From positions 1 to 40,762 of the forward strand of contig JAFUXN010000047.1 of assembly GCA_017477125.1 (NCBI GenBank): DNA of 40,762 nt, in the 5' to 3' direction. Under the pieces are notes generated by a model that had not been told where the DNA came from, made no database searches, and worked only from the letters and a program-made list of their open reading frames with translations. The position numbers and the translations under genes were made by a program. The stretch is from Selenomonadaceae bacterium (lineage in GTDB: Bacteria > Bacillota > Negativicutes > Selenomonadales > Selenomonadaceae). Shown in pieces: positions 25,354-32,943 of the stretch (positions within the stretch are counted from its first letter, which is position 1; the number at the start of each line of letters is the position of its first letter).

Positions 25354-26501
25354 ATGAATCAGTCGCGAGGTCTCATGACGCAATTCCCTTTTGCGCGCGG
25401 CAGAGCTTTTGTGTGCAAGAACATCGGCGATTACATACAGGCGGTCGCCACGCGCCAATACATTGATAAAGTTGATGAGTATTTGGAGCAGGAGGAGCTC
25501 GATAAGTATCACCCAAAGGACGAGCATAAGACGCGGCTCATCATGAACGGTTGGTTCCAATGGCGCGCAGAAAACTGGCCGCCTTCCGAGTACGTCGAGC
25601 CGTTGCTGATTTCTATGCATATATATCGCCGTTGCGCGCGCATAAACTTCTGACGGATAAAGGCATCGAATTCTTGAGACGACACGCGCCGGTGGGCTGT
25701 CGTGATCGTTACACCGAACATCTCTTGAAATCCGTCGGGGTGCCGGCGTATTTCTCAGGTTGCATGACTTTGACGCTGGGGAAAAAATATTCCGTTCCGT
25801 CGAATCAAATCAGAAAAACGGTATGCATCACTGATCCGTACTTCGACATACCTCCCATCGTCGAGCGGAAAGATGAGCGGACGACGTTTCATTGGAAGAA
25901 TTTCCTTCGAGGATTATGGCTGATGGTAAGGCATGCGCCAAACGTGATCCGATTGGGCAGGAAGGATTTTTTTCGAGTGTACTCGCCGACCGGCTTCCTG
26001 GACAGGAGCACCAATCCTTTTCGTCCCTACTATAAGGCGGCGATATTTTATTCGACATACGTTCGCAAGTTCGAGCGAAGATTGCTGCTCGATGCTCGAT
26101 ACATAACGCATTGGCTGGACGTGGACATGAGCGGGAAGGTGACAAACGATGATTTGTTGCAGACGGCGGAGTCACTGATCAAAACATACGCCTCTGCCAA
26201 ACTATTGATCACGAGCAGAATTCATGCCGCACTGCCCGCCTTGGGATTGAACACGCCGGTCATTTTCATCGCGAACAAAGAAATAACCTCCGAGGCGAGT
26301 TCCTTCAACACACCCGGGAGATTGGACGGCATCATCGAACTGTTTCGAGTGATGAACTTGGAAGATGGGCGGTTCGACACAAACGATGAAATGCTCACCG
26401 AACATAAGAAGATCACCGCGGACACCGTCATTCAGAATAAAACCGATTGGAAGAAGTACGCCGACAGGCTGATCGATATGGCAACCAAGTTCATGAAGTA
26501 A
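25354..26501 (+). pseudogene. Polysaccharide pyruvyl transferase family gene, frameshifted at (AT)4
   Basis: Two overlapping frames encode one protein. The first (25354-25653) gives MNQSRGLMTQFPF through KNIGDYIQAVATRQY and NGWFQWRAENWPPS to LLISMHI. The rest (to 26501) continues in another frame as SPLRAHKLLTDKGIEFL, PVGCRDRYTEHLL, YFSGCMTLTLG and LLITSRIHAALPALG. These are consecutive parts of the pyruvyl transferase family (about 380 residues in all). The break falls at ATATATAT (25619-25626); removing one AT unit restores a single frame reading LLISMHI-SPLRAHK. Pyruvyl transferases add ketal-pyruvate to surface sugars. The gene is thus off, decayed, or affected by a sequencing error. GGGGAGGG precedes the start. 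Confidence 0.82.
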
Positions 26502-26509
26502 AAAATATT

Positions 26510-26538
26510 GCCGCCCCCGAGCGTGGAGCGGCTTTTTT
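26510..26538. terminator. Terminator between convergent operons
   Basis: GCCGC (26510-26514) pairs with GCGGC (26528-26532), with some further pairing inside, followed by six T (26533-26538). It ends the plus-strand glycan operon. On the minus strand the hairpin is followed by AATATTTTTT, so it may also stop the phosphoesterase operon. Confidence 0.8.
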
Positions 26539-26544
26539 ATTGCG

Positions 26545-27225
26545 TCAATCCGATTGCCAGATGCGTTCGGACTTTACGTCGAGGCAGGAGATTTTCCCGC
26601 CGTCGAAATATGATCCCGTGTCGATCATCCAGATGTTTCGACCACCAACCTTGATCGGATACGGAGGCTCAACGTCAAGATACTGCACCGGCGTGTGACC
26701 CACCACGTACGTCGCCGAGCCCTCATAGTAATTATAAAAGTCCTCTCGAACCCAAAGCAATTTCATCTCGTCTTGAGCCTCAACCGACGGATCATGATCC
26801 TCGTGCGCGTCCACGCCCGCATGACAAAACACATACTCCCGACCGTCGATCGTCATGCGATGGTACAACGGGCGCTCGCGTATGAATGTGATCGCGTCCG
26901 TGATGAACTCGGGGCGCAACTTCACCTCCGCGCGGATCTCCATCAGCGTCTTGAGCCCGCCGTTGAAATACCAATTGAGATCGTTGTGCATGATCGAGTC
27001 GAACATCATCTGCTCGTGGTTGCCTCTCAACGCTATAACATTCGGCTTGCGCGCCTCCGACATGATCCACTTCAACGCCTTGACGTTCTCCGTCCCGCGA
27101 TCAATGTAGTCGCCCAAGAAGATCGCAAAGTCCTCGTCCGTTACGCCTACCCGCTCATACAGCGTCATGAATTTCGAGAAGTGCCCATGCATGTCGCCGA
27201 ACGCCAGCACCCGCTTGTAATCCAT
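26545..27225 (-). CDS. ApaH/PrpA-like metallophosphoesterase (second copy)
   Basis: A cytoplasmic phosphoesterase of the PPP/ApaH superfamily, 226 residues. All metal motifs are present: GDMHGHF, GDYIDRG, RGNHEQ, CHAGVDA and VGHTPV. The size fits bacterial serine/threonine phosphatases (PrpA/PrpB) and small symmetrical Ap4A hydrolases; the two activities cannot be separated by sequence. It is a paralogue of the gene just upstream (shared motif order, PLYHRM, WVREDFY and a similar IDTGS ending), so the pair arose by tandem duplication. It is the last gene of a six-gene minus-strand operon. Confidence 0.88.
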   Translation of the reverse strand: MDYKRVLAFGDMHGHFSKFMTLYERVGVTDEDFAIFLGDYIDRGTENVKALKWIMSEARKPNVIALRGNHEQMMFDSIMHNDLNWYFNGGLKTLMEIRAEVKLRPEFITDAITFIRERPLYHRMTIDGREYVFCHAGVDAHEDHDPSVEAQDEMKLLWVREDFYNYYEGSATYVVGHTPVQYLDVEPPYPIKVGGRNIWMIDTGSYFDGGKISCLDVKSERIWQSD

Positions 27226-27240
27226 CTGCTCACCTCCGAT

Positions 27241-27957
27241 TCAAAACACCATCGACCCGCAACCGATCCGCTCCGTCTGCCAAAACTTCTCGCTCACCAA
27301 ATCCAAGCACGTGATCCGCCCGCTGTCCACACAACACGAGCCCGTGTCTATCAACCAAATGTTTCGATCGTCAAAGCGCTTGATCGGCAACGGCGGTTGA
27401 CCGAGGAACTGCACCGGCGTGTGACCCACCACATAGATCGCATCGCCCTCGTAGTGCCGATAAAACTCCTCGCGCACCCAAACGATCCGATCGGCGTCCT
27501 GCGTCTCGATCAACGGATTCGGATCGCTCAACGCATCGACGCCCGCATGACAGAAGATGTGCTCACGCCCGTTGATCTCCATGCGATGGTACAACGGCAT
27601 GCGCCGGATCGTCTGCACGATCCTCAACGGCAAGGTCGGATCGGTCTTCGCCGCCTCGCGTACCTCTCTCAACGTCCCGATCCCGCTGCCGTAAAATCGA
27701 TTCGCAAAACGCCCCGCTATGCAGTCGAGCAAAGTCTGCTCATGGTTGCCGCGCAATGCGATCACATTCGGCTTCAGTGACTCCCGACCGATCCATTCGA
27801 GCGCCGCCAGACTCTCATCGCCGCGATCAATGTAATCGCCCAGGAAGATGATCAGATCATCGTCCGTCACGTCGAGACGAGCATACAGCGATAAAAACGG
27901 AGTGAGGCAGCCGTGCAGGTCGCCGACCGCCATCACTCTTTTATGGTTCCCGTTCAT
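27241..27957 (-). CDS. ApaH/PrpA-like metallophosphoesterase (first copy)
   Basis: A 238-residue PPP-family phosphoesterase: GDLHGCL, GDYIDRG, RGNHEQ, CHAGVDA, VGHTPVQ and IDTGSCC. The start is set at ATG 27957 (MNGNHKRVMAVGD), directly after the stop of the upstream gene; a longer frame would add 31 residues unlike the family. Substrates may be phosphoproteins or diadenosine polyphosphates. It differs from its neighbour in a Cys pair near the end and in having IETQD where the other has VEAQD, so the two may have diverged in substrate. Confidence 0.87.
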   Translation of the reverse strand: MNGNHKRVMAVGDLHGCLTPFLSLYARLDVTDDDLIIFLGDYIDRGDESLAALEWIGRESLKPNVIALRGNHEQTLLDCIAGRFANRFYGSGIGTLREVREAAKTDPTLPLRIVQTIRRMPLYHRMEINGREHIFCHAGVDALSDPNPLIETQDADRIVWVREEFYRHYEGDAIYVVGHTPVQFLGQPPLPIKRFDDRNIWLIDTGSCCVDSGRITCLDLVSEKFWQTERIGCGSMVF

Positions 27958-27958
27958 A

Positions 27959-28627
27959 TTATTGACTGTTGAGAATGTCCCTGAGCATTCTGATCGAACC
28001 GTCGTCGAACACGAACCGCGCATTCGTCGGGCGCCCCGTGATCTCCTCAATGTCCTCGACGTTGATCGTCAACGCCTCGATCGGATTGACCAGCTCATAT
28101 ACCGACGGCTTGATCTCGTCCGAGTTGAGCCAGTACCGAATCAGCGGATTGATGCTCCGCTCCTCCTGATGGTACGCCTTCTCGACTTTCCGCACGTCCG
28201 AACCGATCCGCTTGAAAAAGATCATGTTGCCGAGCACCTTGTACTCCGTCCGCGGCAGCACCGCCAAAAATTTTTTCAGCGGCACCTTCTGATCCTCGTT
28301 CATGTAACTGATCTCGATGTCGTTGAAATTCGGGTCGAGGTAATTGTCGCGGTCGTCCATCTCGGCAAACTCCTTGCACACCACATCATCAAACCAATTA
28401 TCGAGCGGGCGATTGTTGGTGTTGTACTGATAGACGACCTTCGCCCCCGAGCCCGCCTTGGGCTTGATCGGAATGCTGAACACGATCTCCTTCGACGCGT
28501 CCCGATACGTCAGATAATAGCTGTCGTCGAGCACGAAGAACAAATCCCGACGCGTCGTCTTGATGTTGAGGAAATGCAATCCCTGCTTGCGGTATTCGTC
28601 AAGCAGCTCATTAAACAGGTTCTGCAT
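27959..28627 (-). CDS. Hypothetical protein, 222 aa
   Basis: I do not recognise this family. It is a soluble, charged protein without signal peptide or membrane helix (MQNLFNELLDEYRKQG, then strand-rich LFFVLDDSYYLTYRD, and a C-terminal VEDIEEITGRPTNARF). It looks alpha/beta, with an aromatic-rich middle. It lies 12 bases downstream of agp, and its stop is followed one base later by the start of the first phosphoesterase, so all are made from one message. A cytoplasmic partner or regulator of the phosphoesterases is possible, but nothing in the sequence proves it. Confidence 0.72.
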   Translation of the reverse strand: MQNLFNELLDEYRKQGLHFLNIKTTRRDLFFVLDDSYYLTYRDASKEIVFSIPIKPKAGSGAKVVYQYNTNNRPLDNWFDDVVCKEFAEMDDRDNYLDPNFNDIEISYMNEDQKVPLKKFLAVLPRTEYKVLGNMIFFKRIGSDVRKVEKAYHQEERSINPLIRYWLNSDEIKPSVYELVNPIEALTINVEDIEEITGRPTNARFVFDDGSIRMLRDILNSQ

Positions 28628-28639
28628 TTGAACTCCCTC

Positions 28640-29908
28640 CTATTGCAGTTGATAGTAGGCGTCGATCGCCTCCGCGAATCGATGTTGAACGTCGGCAAAT
28701 CGATAGTAGCCGTCGATGTTCTTGTCGAGCCCGCGCAACTTGAGACGATAAATTTGCGGCGGGTTGTCGAGATCGAGCATGGTACGATTGCGGATCTGAT
28801 CGGTCGACTGATAGACCAGACTCAACGTCGCATACTCCTGACCGTCCGAGCCCCTCCACTTCTCGATCAAAATTTTTGAGCCGATCGGCGTCTTCTTCTC
28901 GATCGTATCGGGCAGGCTGTAGTACTCAACGTTGAGAGCGGAGAGTATGCTCGCGATGTTCGAATCATGTCCGCAGAGGAAGGTGAAGCGGCGGCTGTCG
29001 AGCGCGAGCTCATCACGCATCAACTTCAACAGCGGGTGCGCCACGTTGGTCGCGATGACCGGCGCGCCGAACAGCACGTCGCCGTACACGTCTTTGATCT
29101 GAGAGATCGCTTCCCACTGCGCGGGCTTGAGCTTATGACCGAAGGCTGCCTTCTTGGCGTCGGGCTCCTCGTAGTACTGAAGGATCAACGAATCGGCGGC
29201 TTGGTTGGCGAGCTTCAACGAGCTCACGCCGCTCAACGAAGGCTCCTGGTTGAGTTCGAACACCGGCTCGATATCTTTCGCGCTGAAATGCTCGATGCCC
29301 TGCTCCAAATGCATCTTCGATTGATCGAAGTCGAGCACCTTCTCGAGCAGCAGATAATTGTTCGTCAATGATTTGTTGACGCCGTTGAGTCCCTCGGCGC
29401 CGCCCATCATGTTGAGCTGTCGAGTGGCTTCGGCGATGAATTTATCGTTGACGATCGTAAGTTTGGGATGAAAGACCGGGTCCATCTTGCTCATGTCCGC
29501 TTGATGCTCGATGCGAACGTTGGCGATCGGGAGCATGCCGCTCGAAAAATATTGAGCGGTGGCGATGGTGCGTTGGCGAGTGTTTGAGTAGAAGCGGAAC
29601 TCGTCGCCGGTGGGAATGTAATTCTCGGACATGAACCGTTGGCTCACGAGGTACTTGCGAAAGTATTGACCCATGAGCGTCTCTAGCTCGCCGCCTCTCA
29701 ACGACAGATCGCCCGGCGCCGACGTCCAATTAAACCACTGATGCGGCGTCATGGTGTTGAGCACTGAAGCGTTGCGCGTCAAGGGCGCTCGAATGTTGTG
29801 TCGCGAGAACACCAAGACCTTCTCGAGTTGATAGTCGGCGGCATGAACCACCGTCGACAGGAGCAGCATCAACAGAGTGAGCAGCATCAAAAATTTTTTG
29901 CGCATCAA
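28640..29908 (-). CDS. agp: Periplasmic glucose-1-phosphatase (histidine acid phosphatase)
   Basis: It hydrolyses sugar phosphates such as glucose-1-phosphate, and possibly phytate, in the periplasm. The 422-residue protein starts with a clear signal peptide (KKFLMLLTLLMLLL, cut near VHAA). The branch-2 histidine phosphatase motif is SRHNIRAPL (nucleophile His), and the proton-donor motif is GHDSNIAS. Long stretches resemble E. coli Agp as I recall it: LRGGELETLMGQYFRKYL, TRQRTIATAQYF, MDPVFHP and TPIGSKI. Length is as expected for Agp (about 410). It may release phosphate or sugar for uptake. The neighbour upstream is another exported enzyme, 24 bases away. Confidence 0.92.
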   Translation of the reverse strand: MMRKKFLMLLTLLMLLLSTVVHAADYQLEKVLVFSRHNIRAPLTRNASVLNTMTPHQWFNWTSAPGDLSLRGGELETLMGQYFRKYLVSQRFMSENYIPTGDEFRFYSNTRQRTIATAQYFSSGMLPIANVRIEHQADMSKMDPVFHPKLTIVNDKFIAEATRQLNMMGGAEGLNGVNKSLTNNYLLLEKVLDFDQSKMHLEQGIEHFSAKDIEPVFELNQEPSLSGVSSLKLANQAADSLILQYYEEPDAKKAAFGHKLKPAQWEAISQIKDVYGDVLFGAPVIATNVAHPLLKLMRDELALDSRRFTFLCGHDSNIASILSALNVEYYSLPDTIEKKTPIGSKILIEKWRGSDGQEYATLSLVYQSTDQIRNRTMLDLDNPPQIYRLKLRGLDKNIDGYYRFADVQHRFAEAIDAYYQLQ

Positions 29909-29932
29909 ATCTCAACTCCCATCGATCAAATT

Positions 29933-30727
29933 TCAATGCACGTTGCCATGCTCCGCCTTGACGATGTCCTTCTTGGAGTCGACGGTGAAGTCGCGAGCTT
30001 GGAACGTCTTGAGGTCGGGCAGGAGCATCTCGAACCGATTGAGCTTGTCGAGTGCAACCTTGCCGCTCTTGAGGTCGAGCTCCATCACATGACCGCCGCG
30101 CGTCTTGTCGCTCGTGATGAAATGGAAGTGCCAGCCCACCGCATTGAGCCCGCCCATGTACGCGGGGCAATAGAGCCCGACGATCGTTCCGTCGACATCG
30201 TTCATCGTAAACTCGGTTTGAGACTTCTCGAGCGCCTTCAACAGCGTCGGGTAAGGTTTCTGTTGAGCGTACTCGCTTCGGAAATCGATCCGATTGAACG
30301 AGCCCTCGAGCTTGATCATGTAAAACGAGTTGCGCCCATGCTTGTCGACCAGCTTATTCAACTGCTCCTCGAGCGATGACTTTGTCGAGAGCGCCGTCAA
30401 CTTCGATTTGAAATCCGCGCGGAACTTGGCGACGTTCGAGAACGGAACGGTAACCTTGTCGTCGACGACCACGATCGAGCTGTCGGCGATCGCTTGGTAG
30501 ACGACGCCGTCAAGGACGATCATCTCGCCGTTGAGCCCGTCGAAGGTGCCGATGCCGGTGTCGCCGAACTGTTTGAGCTCGCCGACGGTGATGAATCCTT
30601 CCAAGCCTCCGAGTGCAAGCGACTGCATGGGCGCCATTTGATAAACGGTACCGTTGTCCTTCGCCGCAAATGCCGAGCCGGTCATCAAGCACAGCGCAGC
30701 CAGTGTTGCCAAAAACTTTTTCATCAT
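29933..30727 (-). CDS. Exported acetolactate decarboxylase
   Basis: The family converts alpha-acetolactate to acetoin and CO2. The 264-residue protein has the family core: GTFDGLNGEMIVLDG, YQAIADSS, TVPFSNVAKF, and the metal site in VGWHFHFITSDKTRGGHV, whose histidines are the expected zinc ligands. Unusually, it has a typical signal peptide (MKKFLATLAALCLMTGSAFA-A), so it should act in the periplasm rather than the cytoplasm; exported forms are known in some Firmicutes. No acetolactate synthase is nearby. It lies 10 bases after the NhaD-like transporter gene and before agp, so the two exported enzymes are cotranscribed. Confidence 0.9.
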   Translation of the reverse strand: MMKKFLATLAALCLMTGSAFAAKDNGTVYQMAPMQSLALGGLEGFITVGELKQFGDTGIGTFDGLNGEMIVLDGVVYQAIADSSIVVVDDKVTVPFSNVAKFRADFKSKLTALSTKSSLEEQLNKLVDKHGRNSFYMIKLEGSFNRIDFRSEYAQQKPYPTLLKALEKSQTEFTMNDVDGTIVGLYCPAYMGGLNAVGWHFHFITSDKTRGGHVMELDLKSGKVALDKLNRFEMLLPDLKTFQARDFTVDSKKDIVKAEHGNVH

Positions 30728-30737
30728 TGAAACCTCC

Positions 30738-32018
30738 TCAGATCAAATAACGTAAGTAGACATAAACGGTCGAGAGAACGATCGTGAAGATCATGATCGG
30801 GAAGCCGATCTTGAAGTAGTCGATGAAGGTGATGCGCACGCCGCGATCAGCCGCCAAGCCTGCCACGATCAGATTCGCCGACGCTCCGACCAGCGTGCCG
30901 TTGCCGCCCAAGCATGCACCGAGTGCCAGCGACCACCAGATCGGCTCGAGATTGCTGATGCCCATCGATCCCATGTCTTGGATCAACGGGATCATCGTCG
31001 CGACGAACGGAATGTTATCGAGCACCGATGAGACGATCGCGCTCAACCACAACACGAGCAACGAGGTCAATGTCACGTCGCCGCCGGTGATCTCTATCGC
31101 CGCCTTCGCCATCTTGCCGATGATCCCGACTTCGATCAGTCCGCCGACCGCGATGAACAGTCCGATGAAGAAGAACAGCGTCGCCCACTCGACTTTTGAT
31201 TTCATCGTCGTCTCAACCAAATGATGTCCGCCGCCCGCCAACAGCAACAGCAAAAATCCTCCCGTCAACGCCATCAACGACGACTCGACGTGATGAATTT
31301 GATGCGTAAAGAATCCGAGGATCGTCAAGCCCATGACGAACAGCGACCGATTGAGCAACGCGCGATCCTTCAGCGACTCGTACTCGTTGCGCTTCATCAG
31401 TTCCCGTTGAAGTTCGGGACGAGTTTGCAGGTCCTTATGGTAGATGCGTTCGAAGATGAAGATCACGATGATCATCTCGACAATGACCAGCGGCGCAAGG
31501 TTTTCGATGAACGCCATGAATGTCAGCTCCTTGACCGCCGATCCGATCATTATATTCGGGGGATCGCCGATAAGTGTCGCCGTCCCTCCAATATTCGATG
31601 CCATGATTTGCGTCAACAGGAAGGGCATGGGGTTGAGCTCGAGCTGTTTGGTGATCGAGAAGGTGACCGGCACCATCAACAGCACCGTCGTGACGTTGTC
31701 GAGGAACGCGGAGAACACCGCCGTGATGATCCCGAGGTACGTCAAAATCTTTTTGGGCTCGGCGTTGGCTGCCTTCGCCGCGCGGATCGCCACGAAGTCG
31801 AACAGCCCCGTGTTGCTCGTCACGCCGACCAGGATCATCATGCCCGTCAGCAGTCCCAACGTGTTGAAGTCGATGTGATGGAGCGCCACCTCTTGGCTCA
31901 AGATGCCCAGCAACATCATCAGCACCGCACCGATCATCGCCGCGACCGTTCGATGAATCTTCTCCGAAACGATCACCGCGTACATGATCACGAAAATACT
32001 TCCGGCAATTACTTCCAA
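30738..32018 (-). CDS. ArsB/NhaD-family (ion transporter superfamily) permease
   Basis: An inner-membrane transporter of 426 residues with about eleven hydrophobic segments. Family features are LLTGMMILVGVTSNTGLFDF, SAFLDNVTTVLLMVPVTF, NIGGTATLIGDPPNIMIGS and LDNIPFVATMIPL, with the repeated N-x-x-GT-x-x-G hairpins of the IT superfamily (SLC13/NhaD/ArsB). The family exports Na+ for H+, takes up dicarboxylates, or exports arsenite. Lack of arsenic genes argues against the last. TTG 32018 follows GAAGGAGG by 8 bases. It is the first gene of a six-gene operon with two exported enzymes and three cytoplasmic proteins. Confidence 0.88.
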   Translation of the reverse strand: MEVIAGSIFVIMYAVIVSEKIHRTVAAMIGAVLMMLLGILSQEVALHHIDFNTLGLLTGMMILVGVTSNTGLFDFVAIRAAKAANAEPKKILTYLGIITAVFSAFLDNVTTVLLMVPVTFSITKQLELNPMPFLLTQIMASNIGGTATLIGDPPNIMIGSAVKELTFMAFIENLAPLVIVEMIIVIFIFERIYHKDLQTRPELQRELMKRNEYESLKDRALLNRSLFVMGLTILGFFTHQIHHVESSLMALTGGFLLLLLAGGGHHLVETTMKSKVEWATLFFFIGLFIAVGGLIEVGIIGKMAKAAIEITGGDVTLTSLLVLWLSAIVSSVLDNIPFVATMIPLIQDMGSMGISNLEPIWWSLALGACLGGNGTLVGASANLIVAGLAADRGVRITFIDYFKIGFPIMIFTIVLSTVYVYLRYLI

Positions 32019-32044
32019 AGAATTCGCCTCCTTCGTTTTACAGC

Positions 32045-32073
32045 ATTGTACTAAACAAAGCAGGGGCGGTCAA
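32045..32073 (-). promoter_or_regulatory. Promoter of the NhaD-agp-phosphoesterase operon
   Basis: On the minus strand TTGACC (complement of 32068-32073) and TACAAT (complement of 32045-32050) are exactly 17 bases apart, 27 bases before the transporter start. The -35 lies in the loop of a GGGGC/GCCCC hairpin (32063-32079) that follows the SDR gene. Confidence 0.75.
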
Positions 32074-32130
32074 TGCCCCGCGGCACCTCCCGCCCCCAAT
32101 CCGAGTTTCTAAATTTCGATCGCCAATCGA

Positions 32131-32158
32131 TGATCAATCAATGATCAGTTGATGATCA
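32131..32158. repeat. Three TGATCA palindromes spaced 11 bases
   Basis: TGATCA occurs at 32131-32136, 32142-32147 and 32153-32158, each start 11 bases from the next, about one DNA turn. The flanking bases are also alike (GATGATCAATC). The last copy overlaps the stop of the SDR gene. It may be a binding site array upstream of the transporter promoter. Confidence 0.7.
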
Positions 32159-32920
32159 ATCCATGTGCGAGCCGCCGTTGATGTCGATGTCCTCACCGGT
32201 GATGTAGCCCGCCTCTTTCGACGCAAGGAATACGATCGTGTCGGCGACCTCTTCGCGCAATCCGATCCTCTTCATCGGAATGTCTTGCGCCAAACGCTTG
32301 TCGTCCTCTTCGGAGCCTTCCATCGCCTTGCGAATGTCGGTATTGATCGCGCCCGGGCACACGCAGTTGACGGTGATGCCGTCCTCGGCGACCTCACGAG
32401 CGAGGTTCTTGGAGAAGCCGAGGATCGCCGCCTTCGATGCAGAGTAGTGCGCGCCGCCGAATACTCCTCCGCCGCGCTTTGCGCTCACGCTCGACAGGCT
32501 CACGATGCGCCCGTACTTCTGTTTGCGCATCACTCGAGCGCATGCCTGCGTGATCAGGAACAGCCCGAACATGTTGACGTTGAAGATGCGTTTCATATCC
32601 TCGAGCGTCATGGCATCGACGGTGATCTTTTGAGAGATGCCCGCGTTGTTGACCAGCACATCGATCCTGCCGTACTTGTCGACGACGTTCTGCACGAATG
32701 CCTTGACCGACTCCTCGTTGGTGACGTCGAGCTTAAAGCCGTCCGCCTTGCCGCCCTCGCCCTTGATGATCTCGACCGTCTCATTGATGCCCGCCTCGTT
32801 GATGTCGGCGACGATCACCTGCGCGCCTTGCTTGGCGAACGTGCGGGCGATGCACCGACCGATTCCGCGCTGAGAGCCCGAGCCCGTAACGATAGCTACC
32901 TGTCCGTTGAAGTCCAACAT
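32156..32920 (-). CDS. FabG-like SDR oxidoreductase of the TRAP operon
   Basis: A 254-residue classical SDR. The cofactor loop is TGSGSQRGIG (about 12-21), NNAG is intact, the catalytic Ser lies in SLSSVSA and Tyr/Lys in YSASK, with the C-terminal ITGEDIDINGGSHMD. Such enzymes in sugar operons often oxidise or reduce a sugar acid or polyol; FabG activity is less likely here because no other fatty-acid genes are near. It is the last gene after the two transketolase subunits, 24 bases away, and is presumed to act on the compound imported by the TRAP system. Confidence 0.88.
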   Translation of the reverse strand: MLDFNGQVAIVTGSGSQRGIGRCIARTFAKQGAQVIVADINEAGINETVEIIKGEGGKADGFKLDVTNEESVKAFVQNVVDKYGRIDVLVNNAGISQKITVDAMTLEDMKRIFNVNMFGLFLITQACARVMRKQKYGRIVSLSSVSAKRGGGVFGGAHYSASKAAILGFSKNLAREVAEDGITVNCVCPGAINTDIRKAMEGSEEDDKRLAQDIPMKRIGLREEVADTIVFLASKEAGYITGEDIDINGGSHMD

Positions 32921-32943
32921 ACAAAAATCCCTCCGATAAATTT

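Noticed and set aside
25010-25357. A 115-codon frame in the second half of licD
   Set aside because: It is not a separate gene: it has no ribosome site and lies inside licD. It matters only as the tail that would be read if the G10 tract lost one base.
30738-32018. Arsenite efflux pump ArsB
   Set aside because: The fold is shared, but no arsR, arsC or arsA gene is nearby and the operon context is unrelated to arsenic.
31221-32054. A 277-codon plus-strand frame opposite the NhaD-like transporter
   Set aside because: It is His/Arg/Asp-rich low-complexity sequence opposite a clear membrane protein gene with good promoter and ribosome site.
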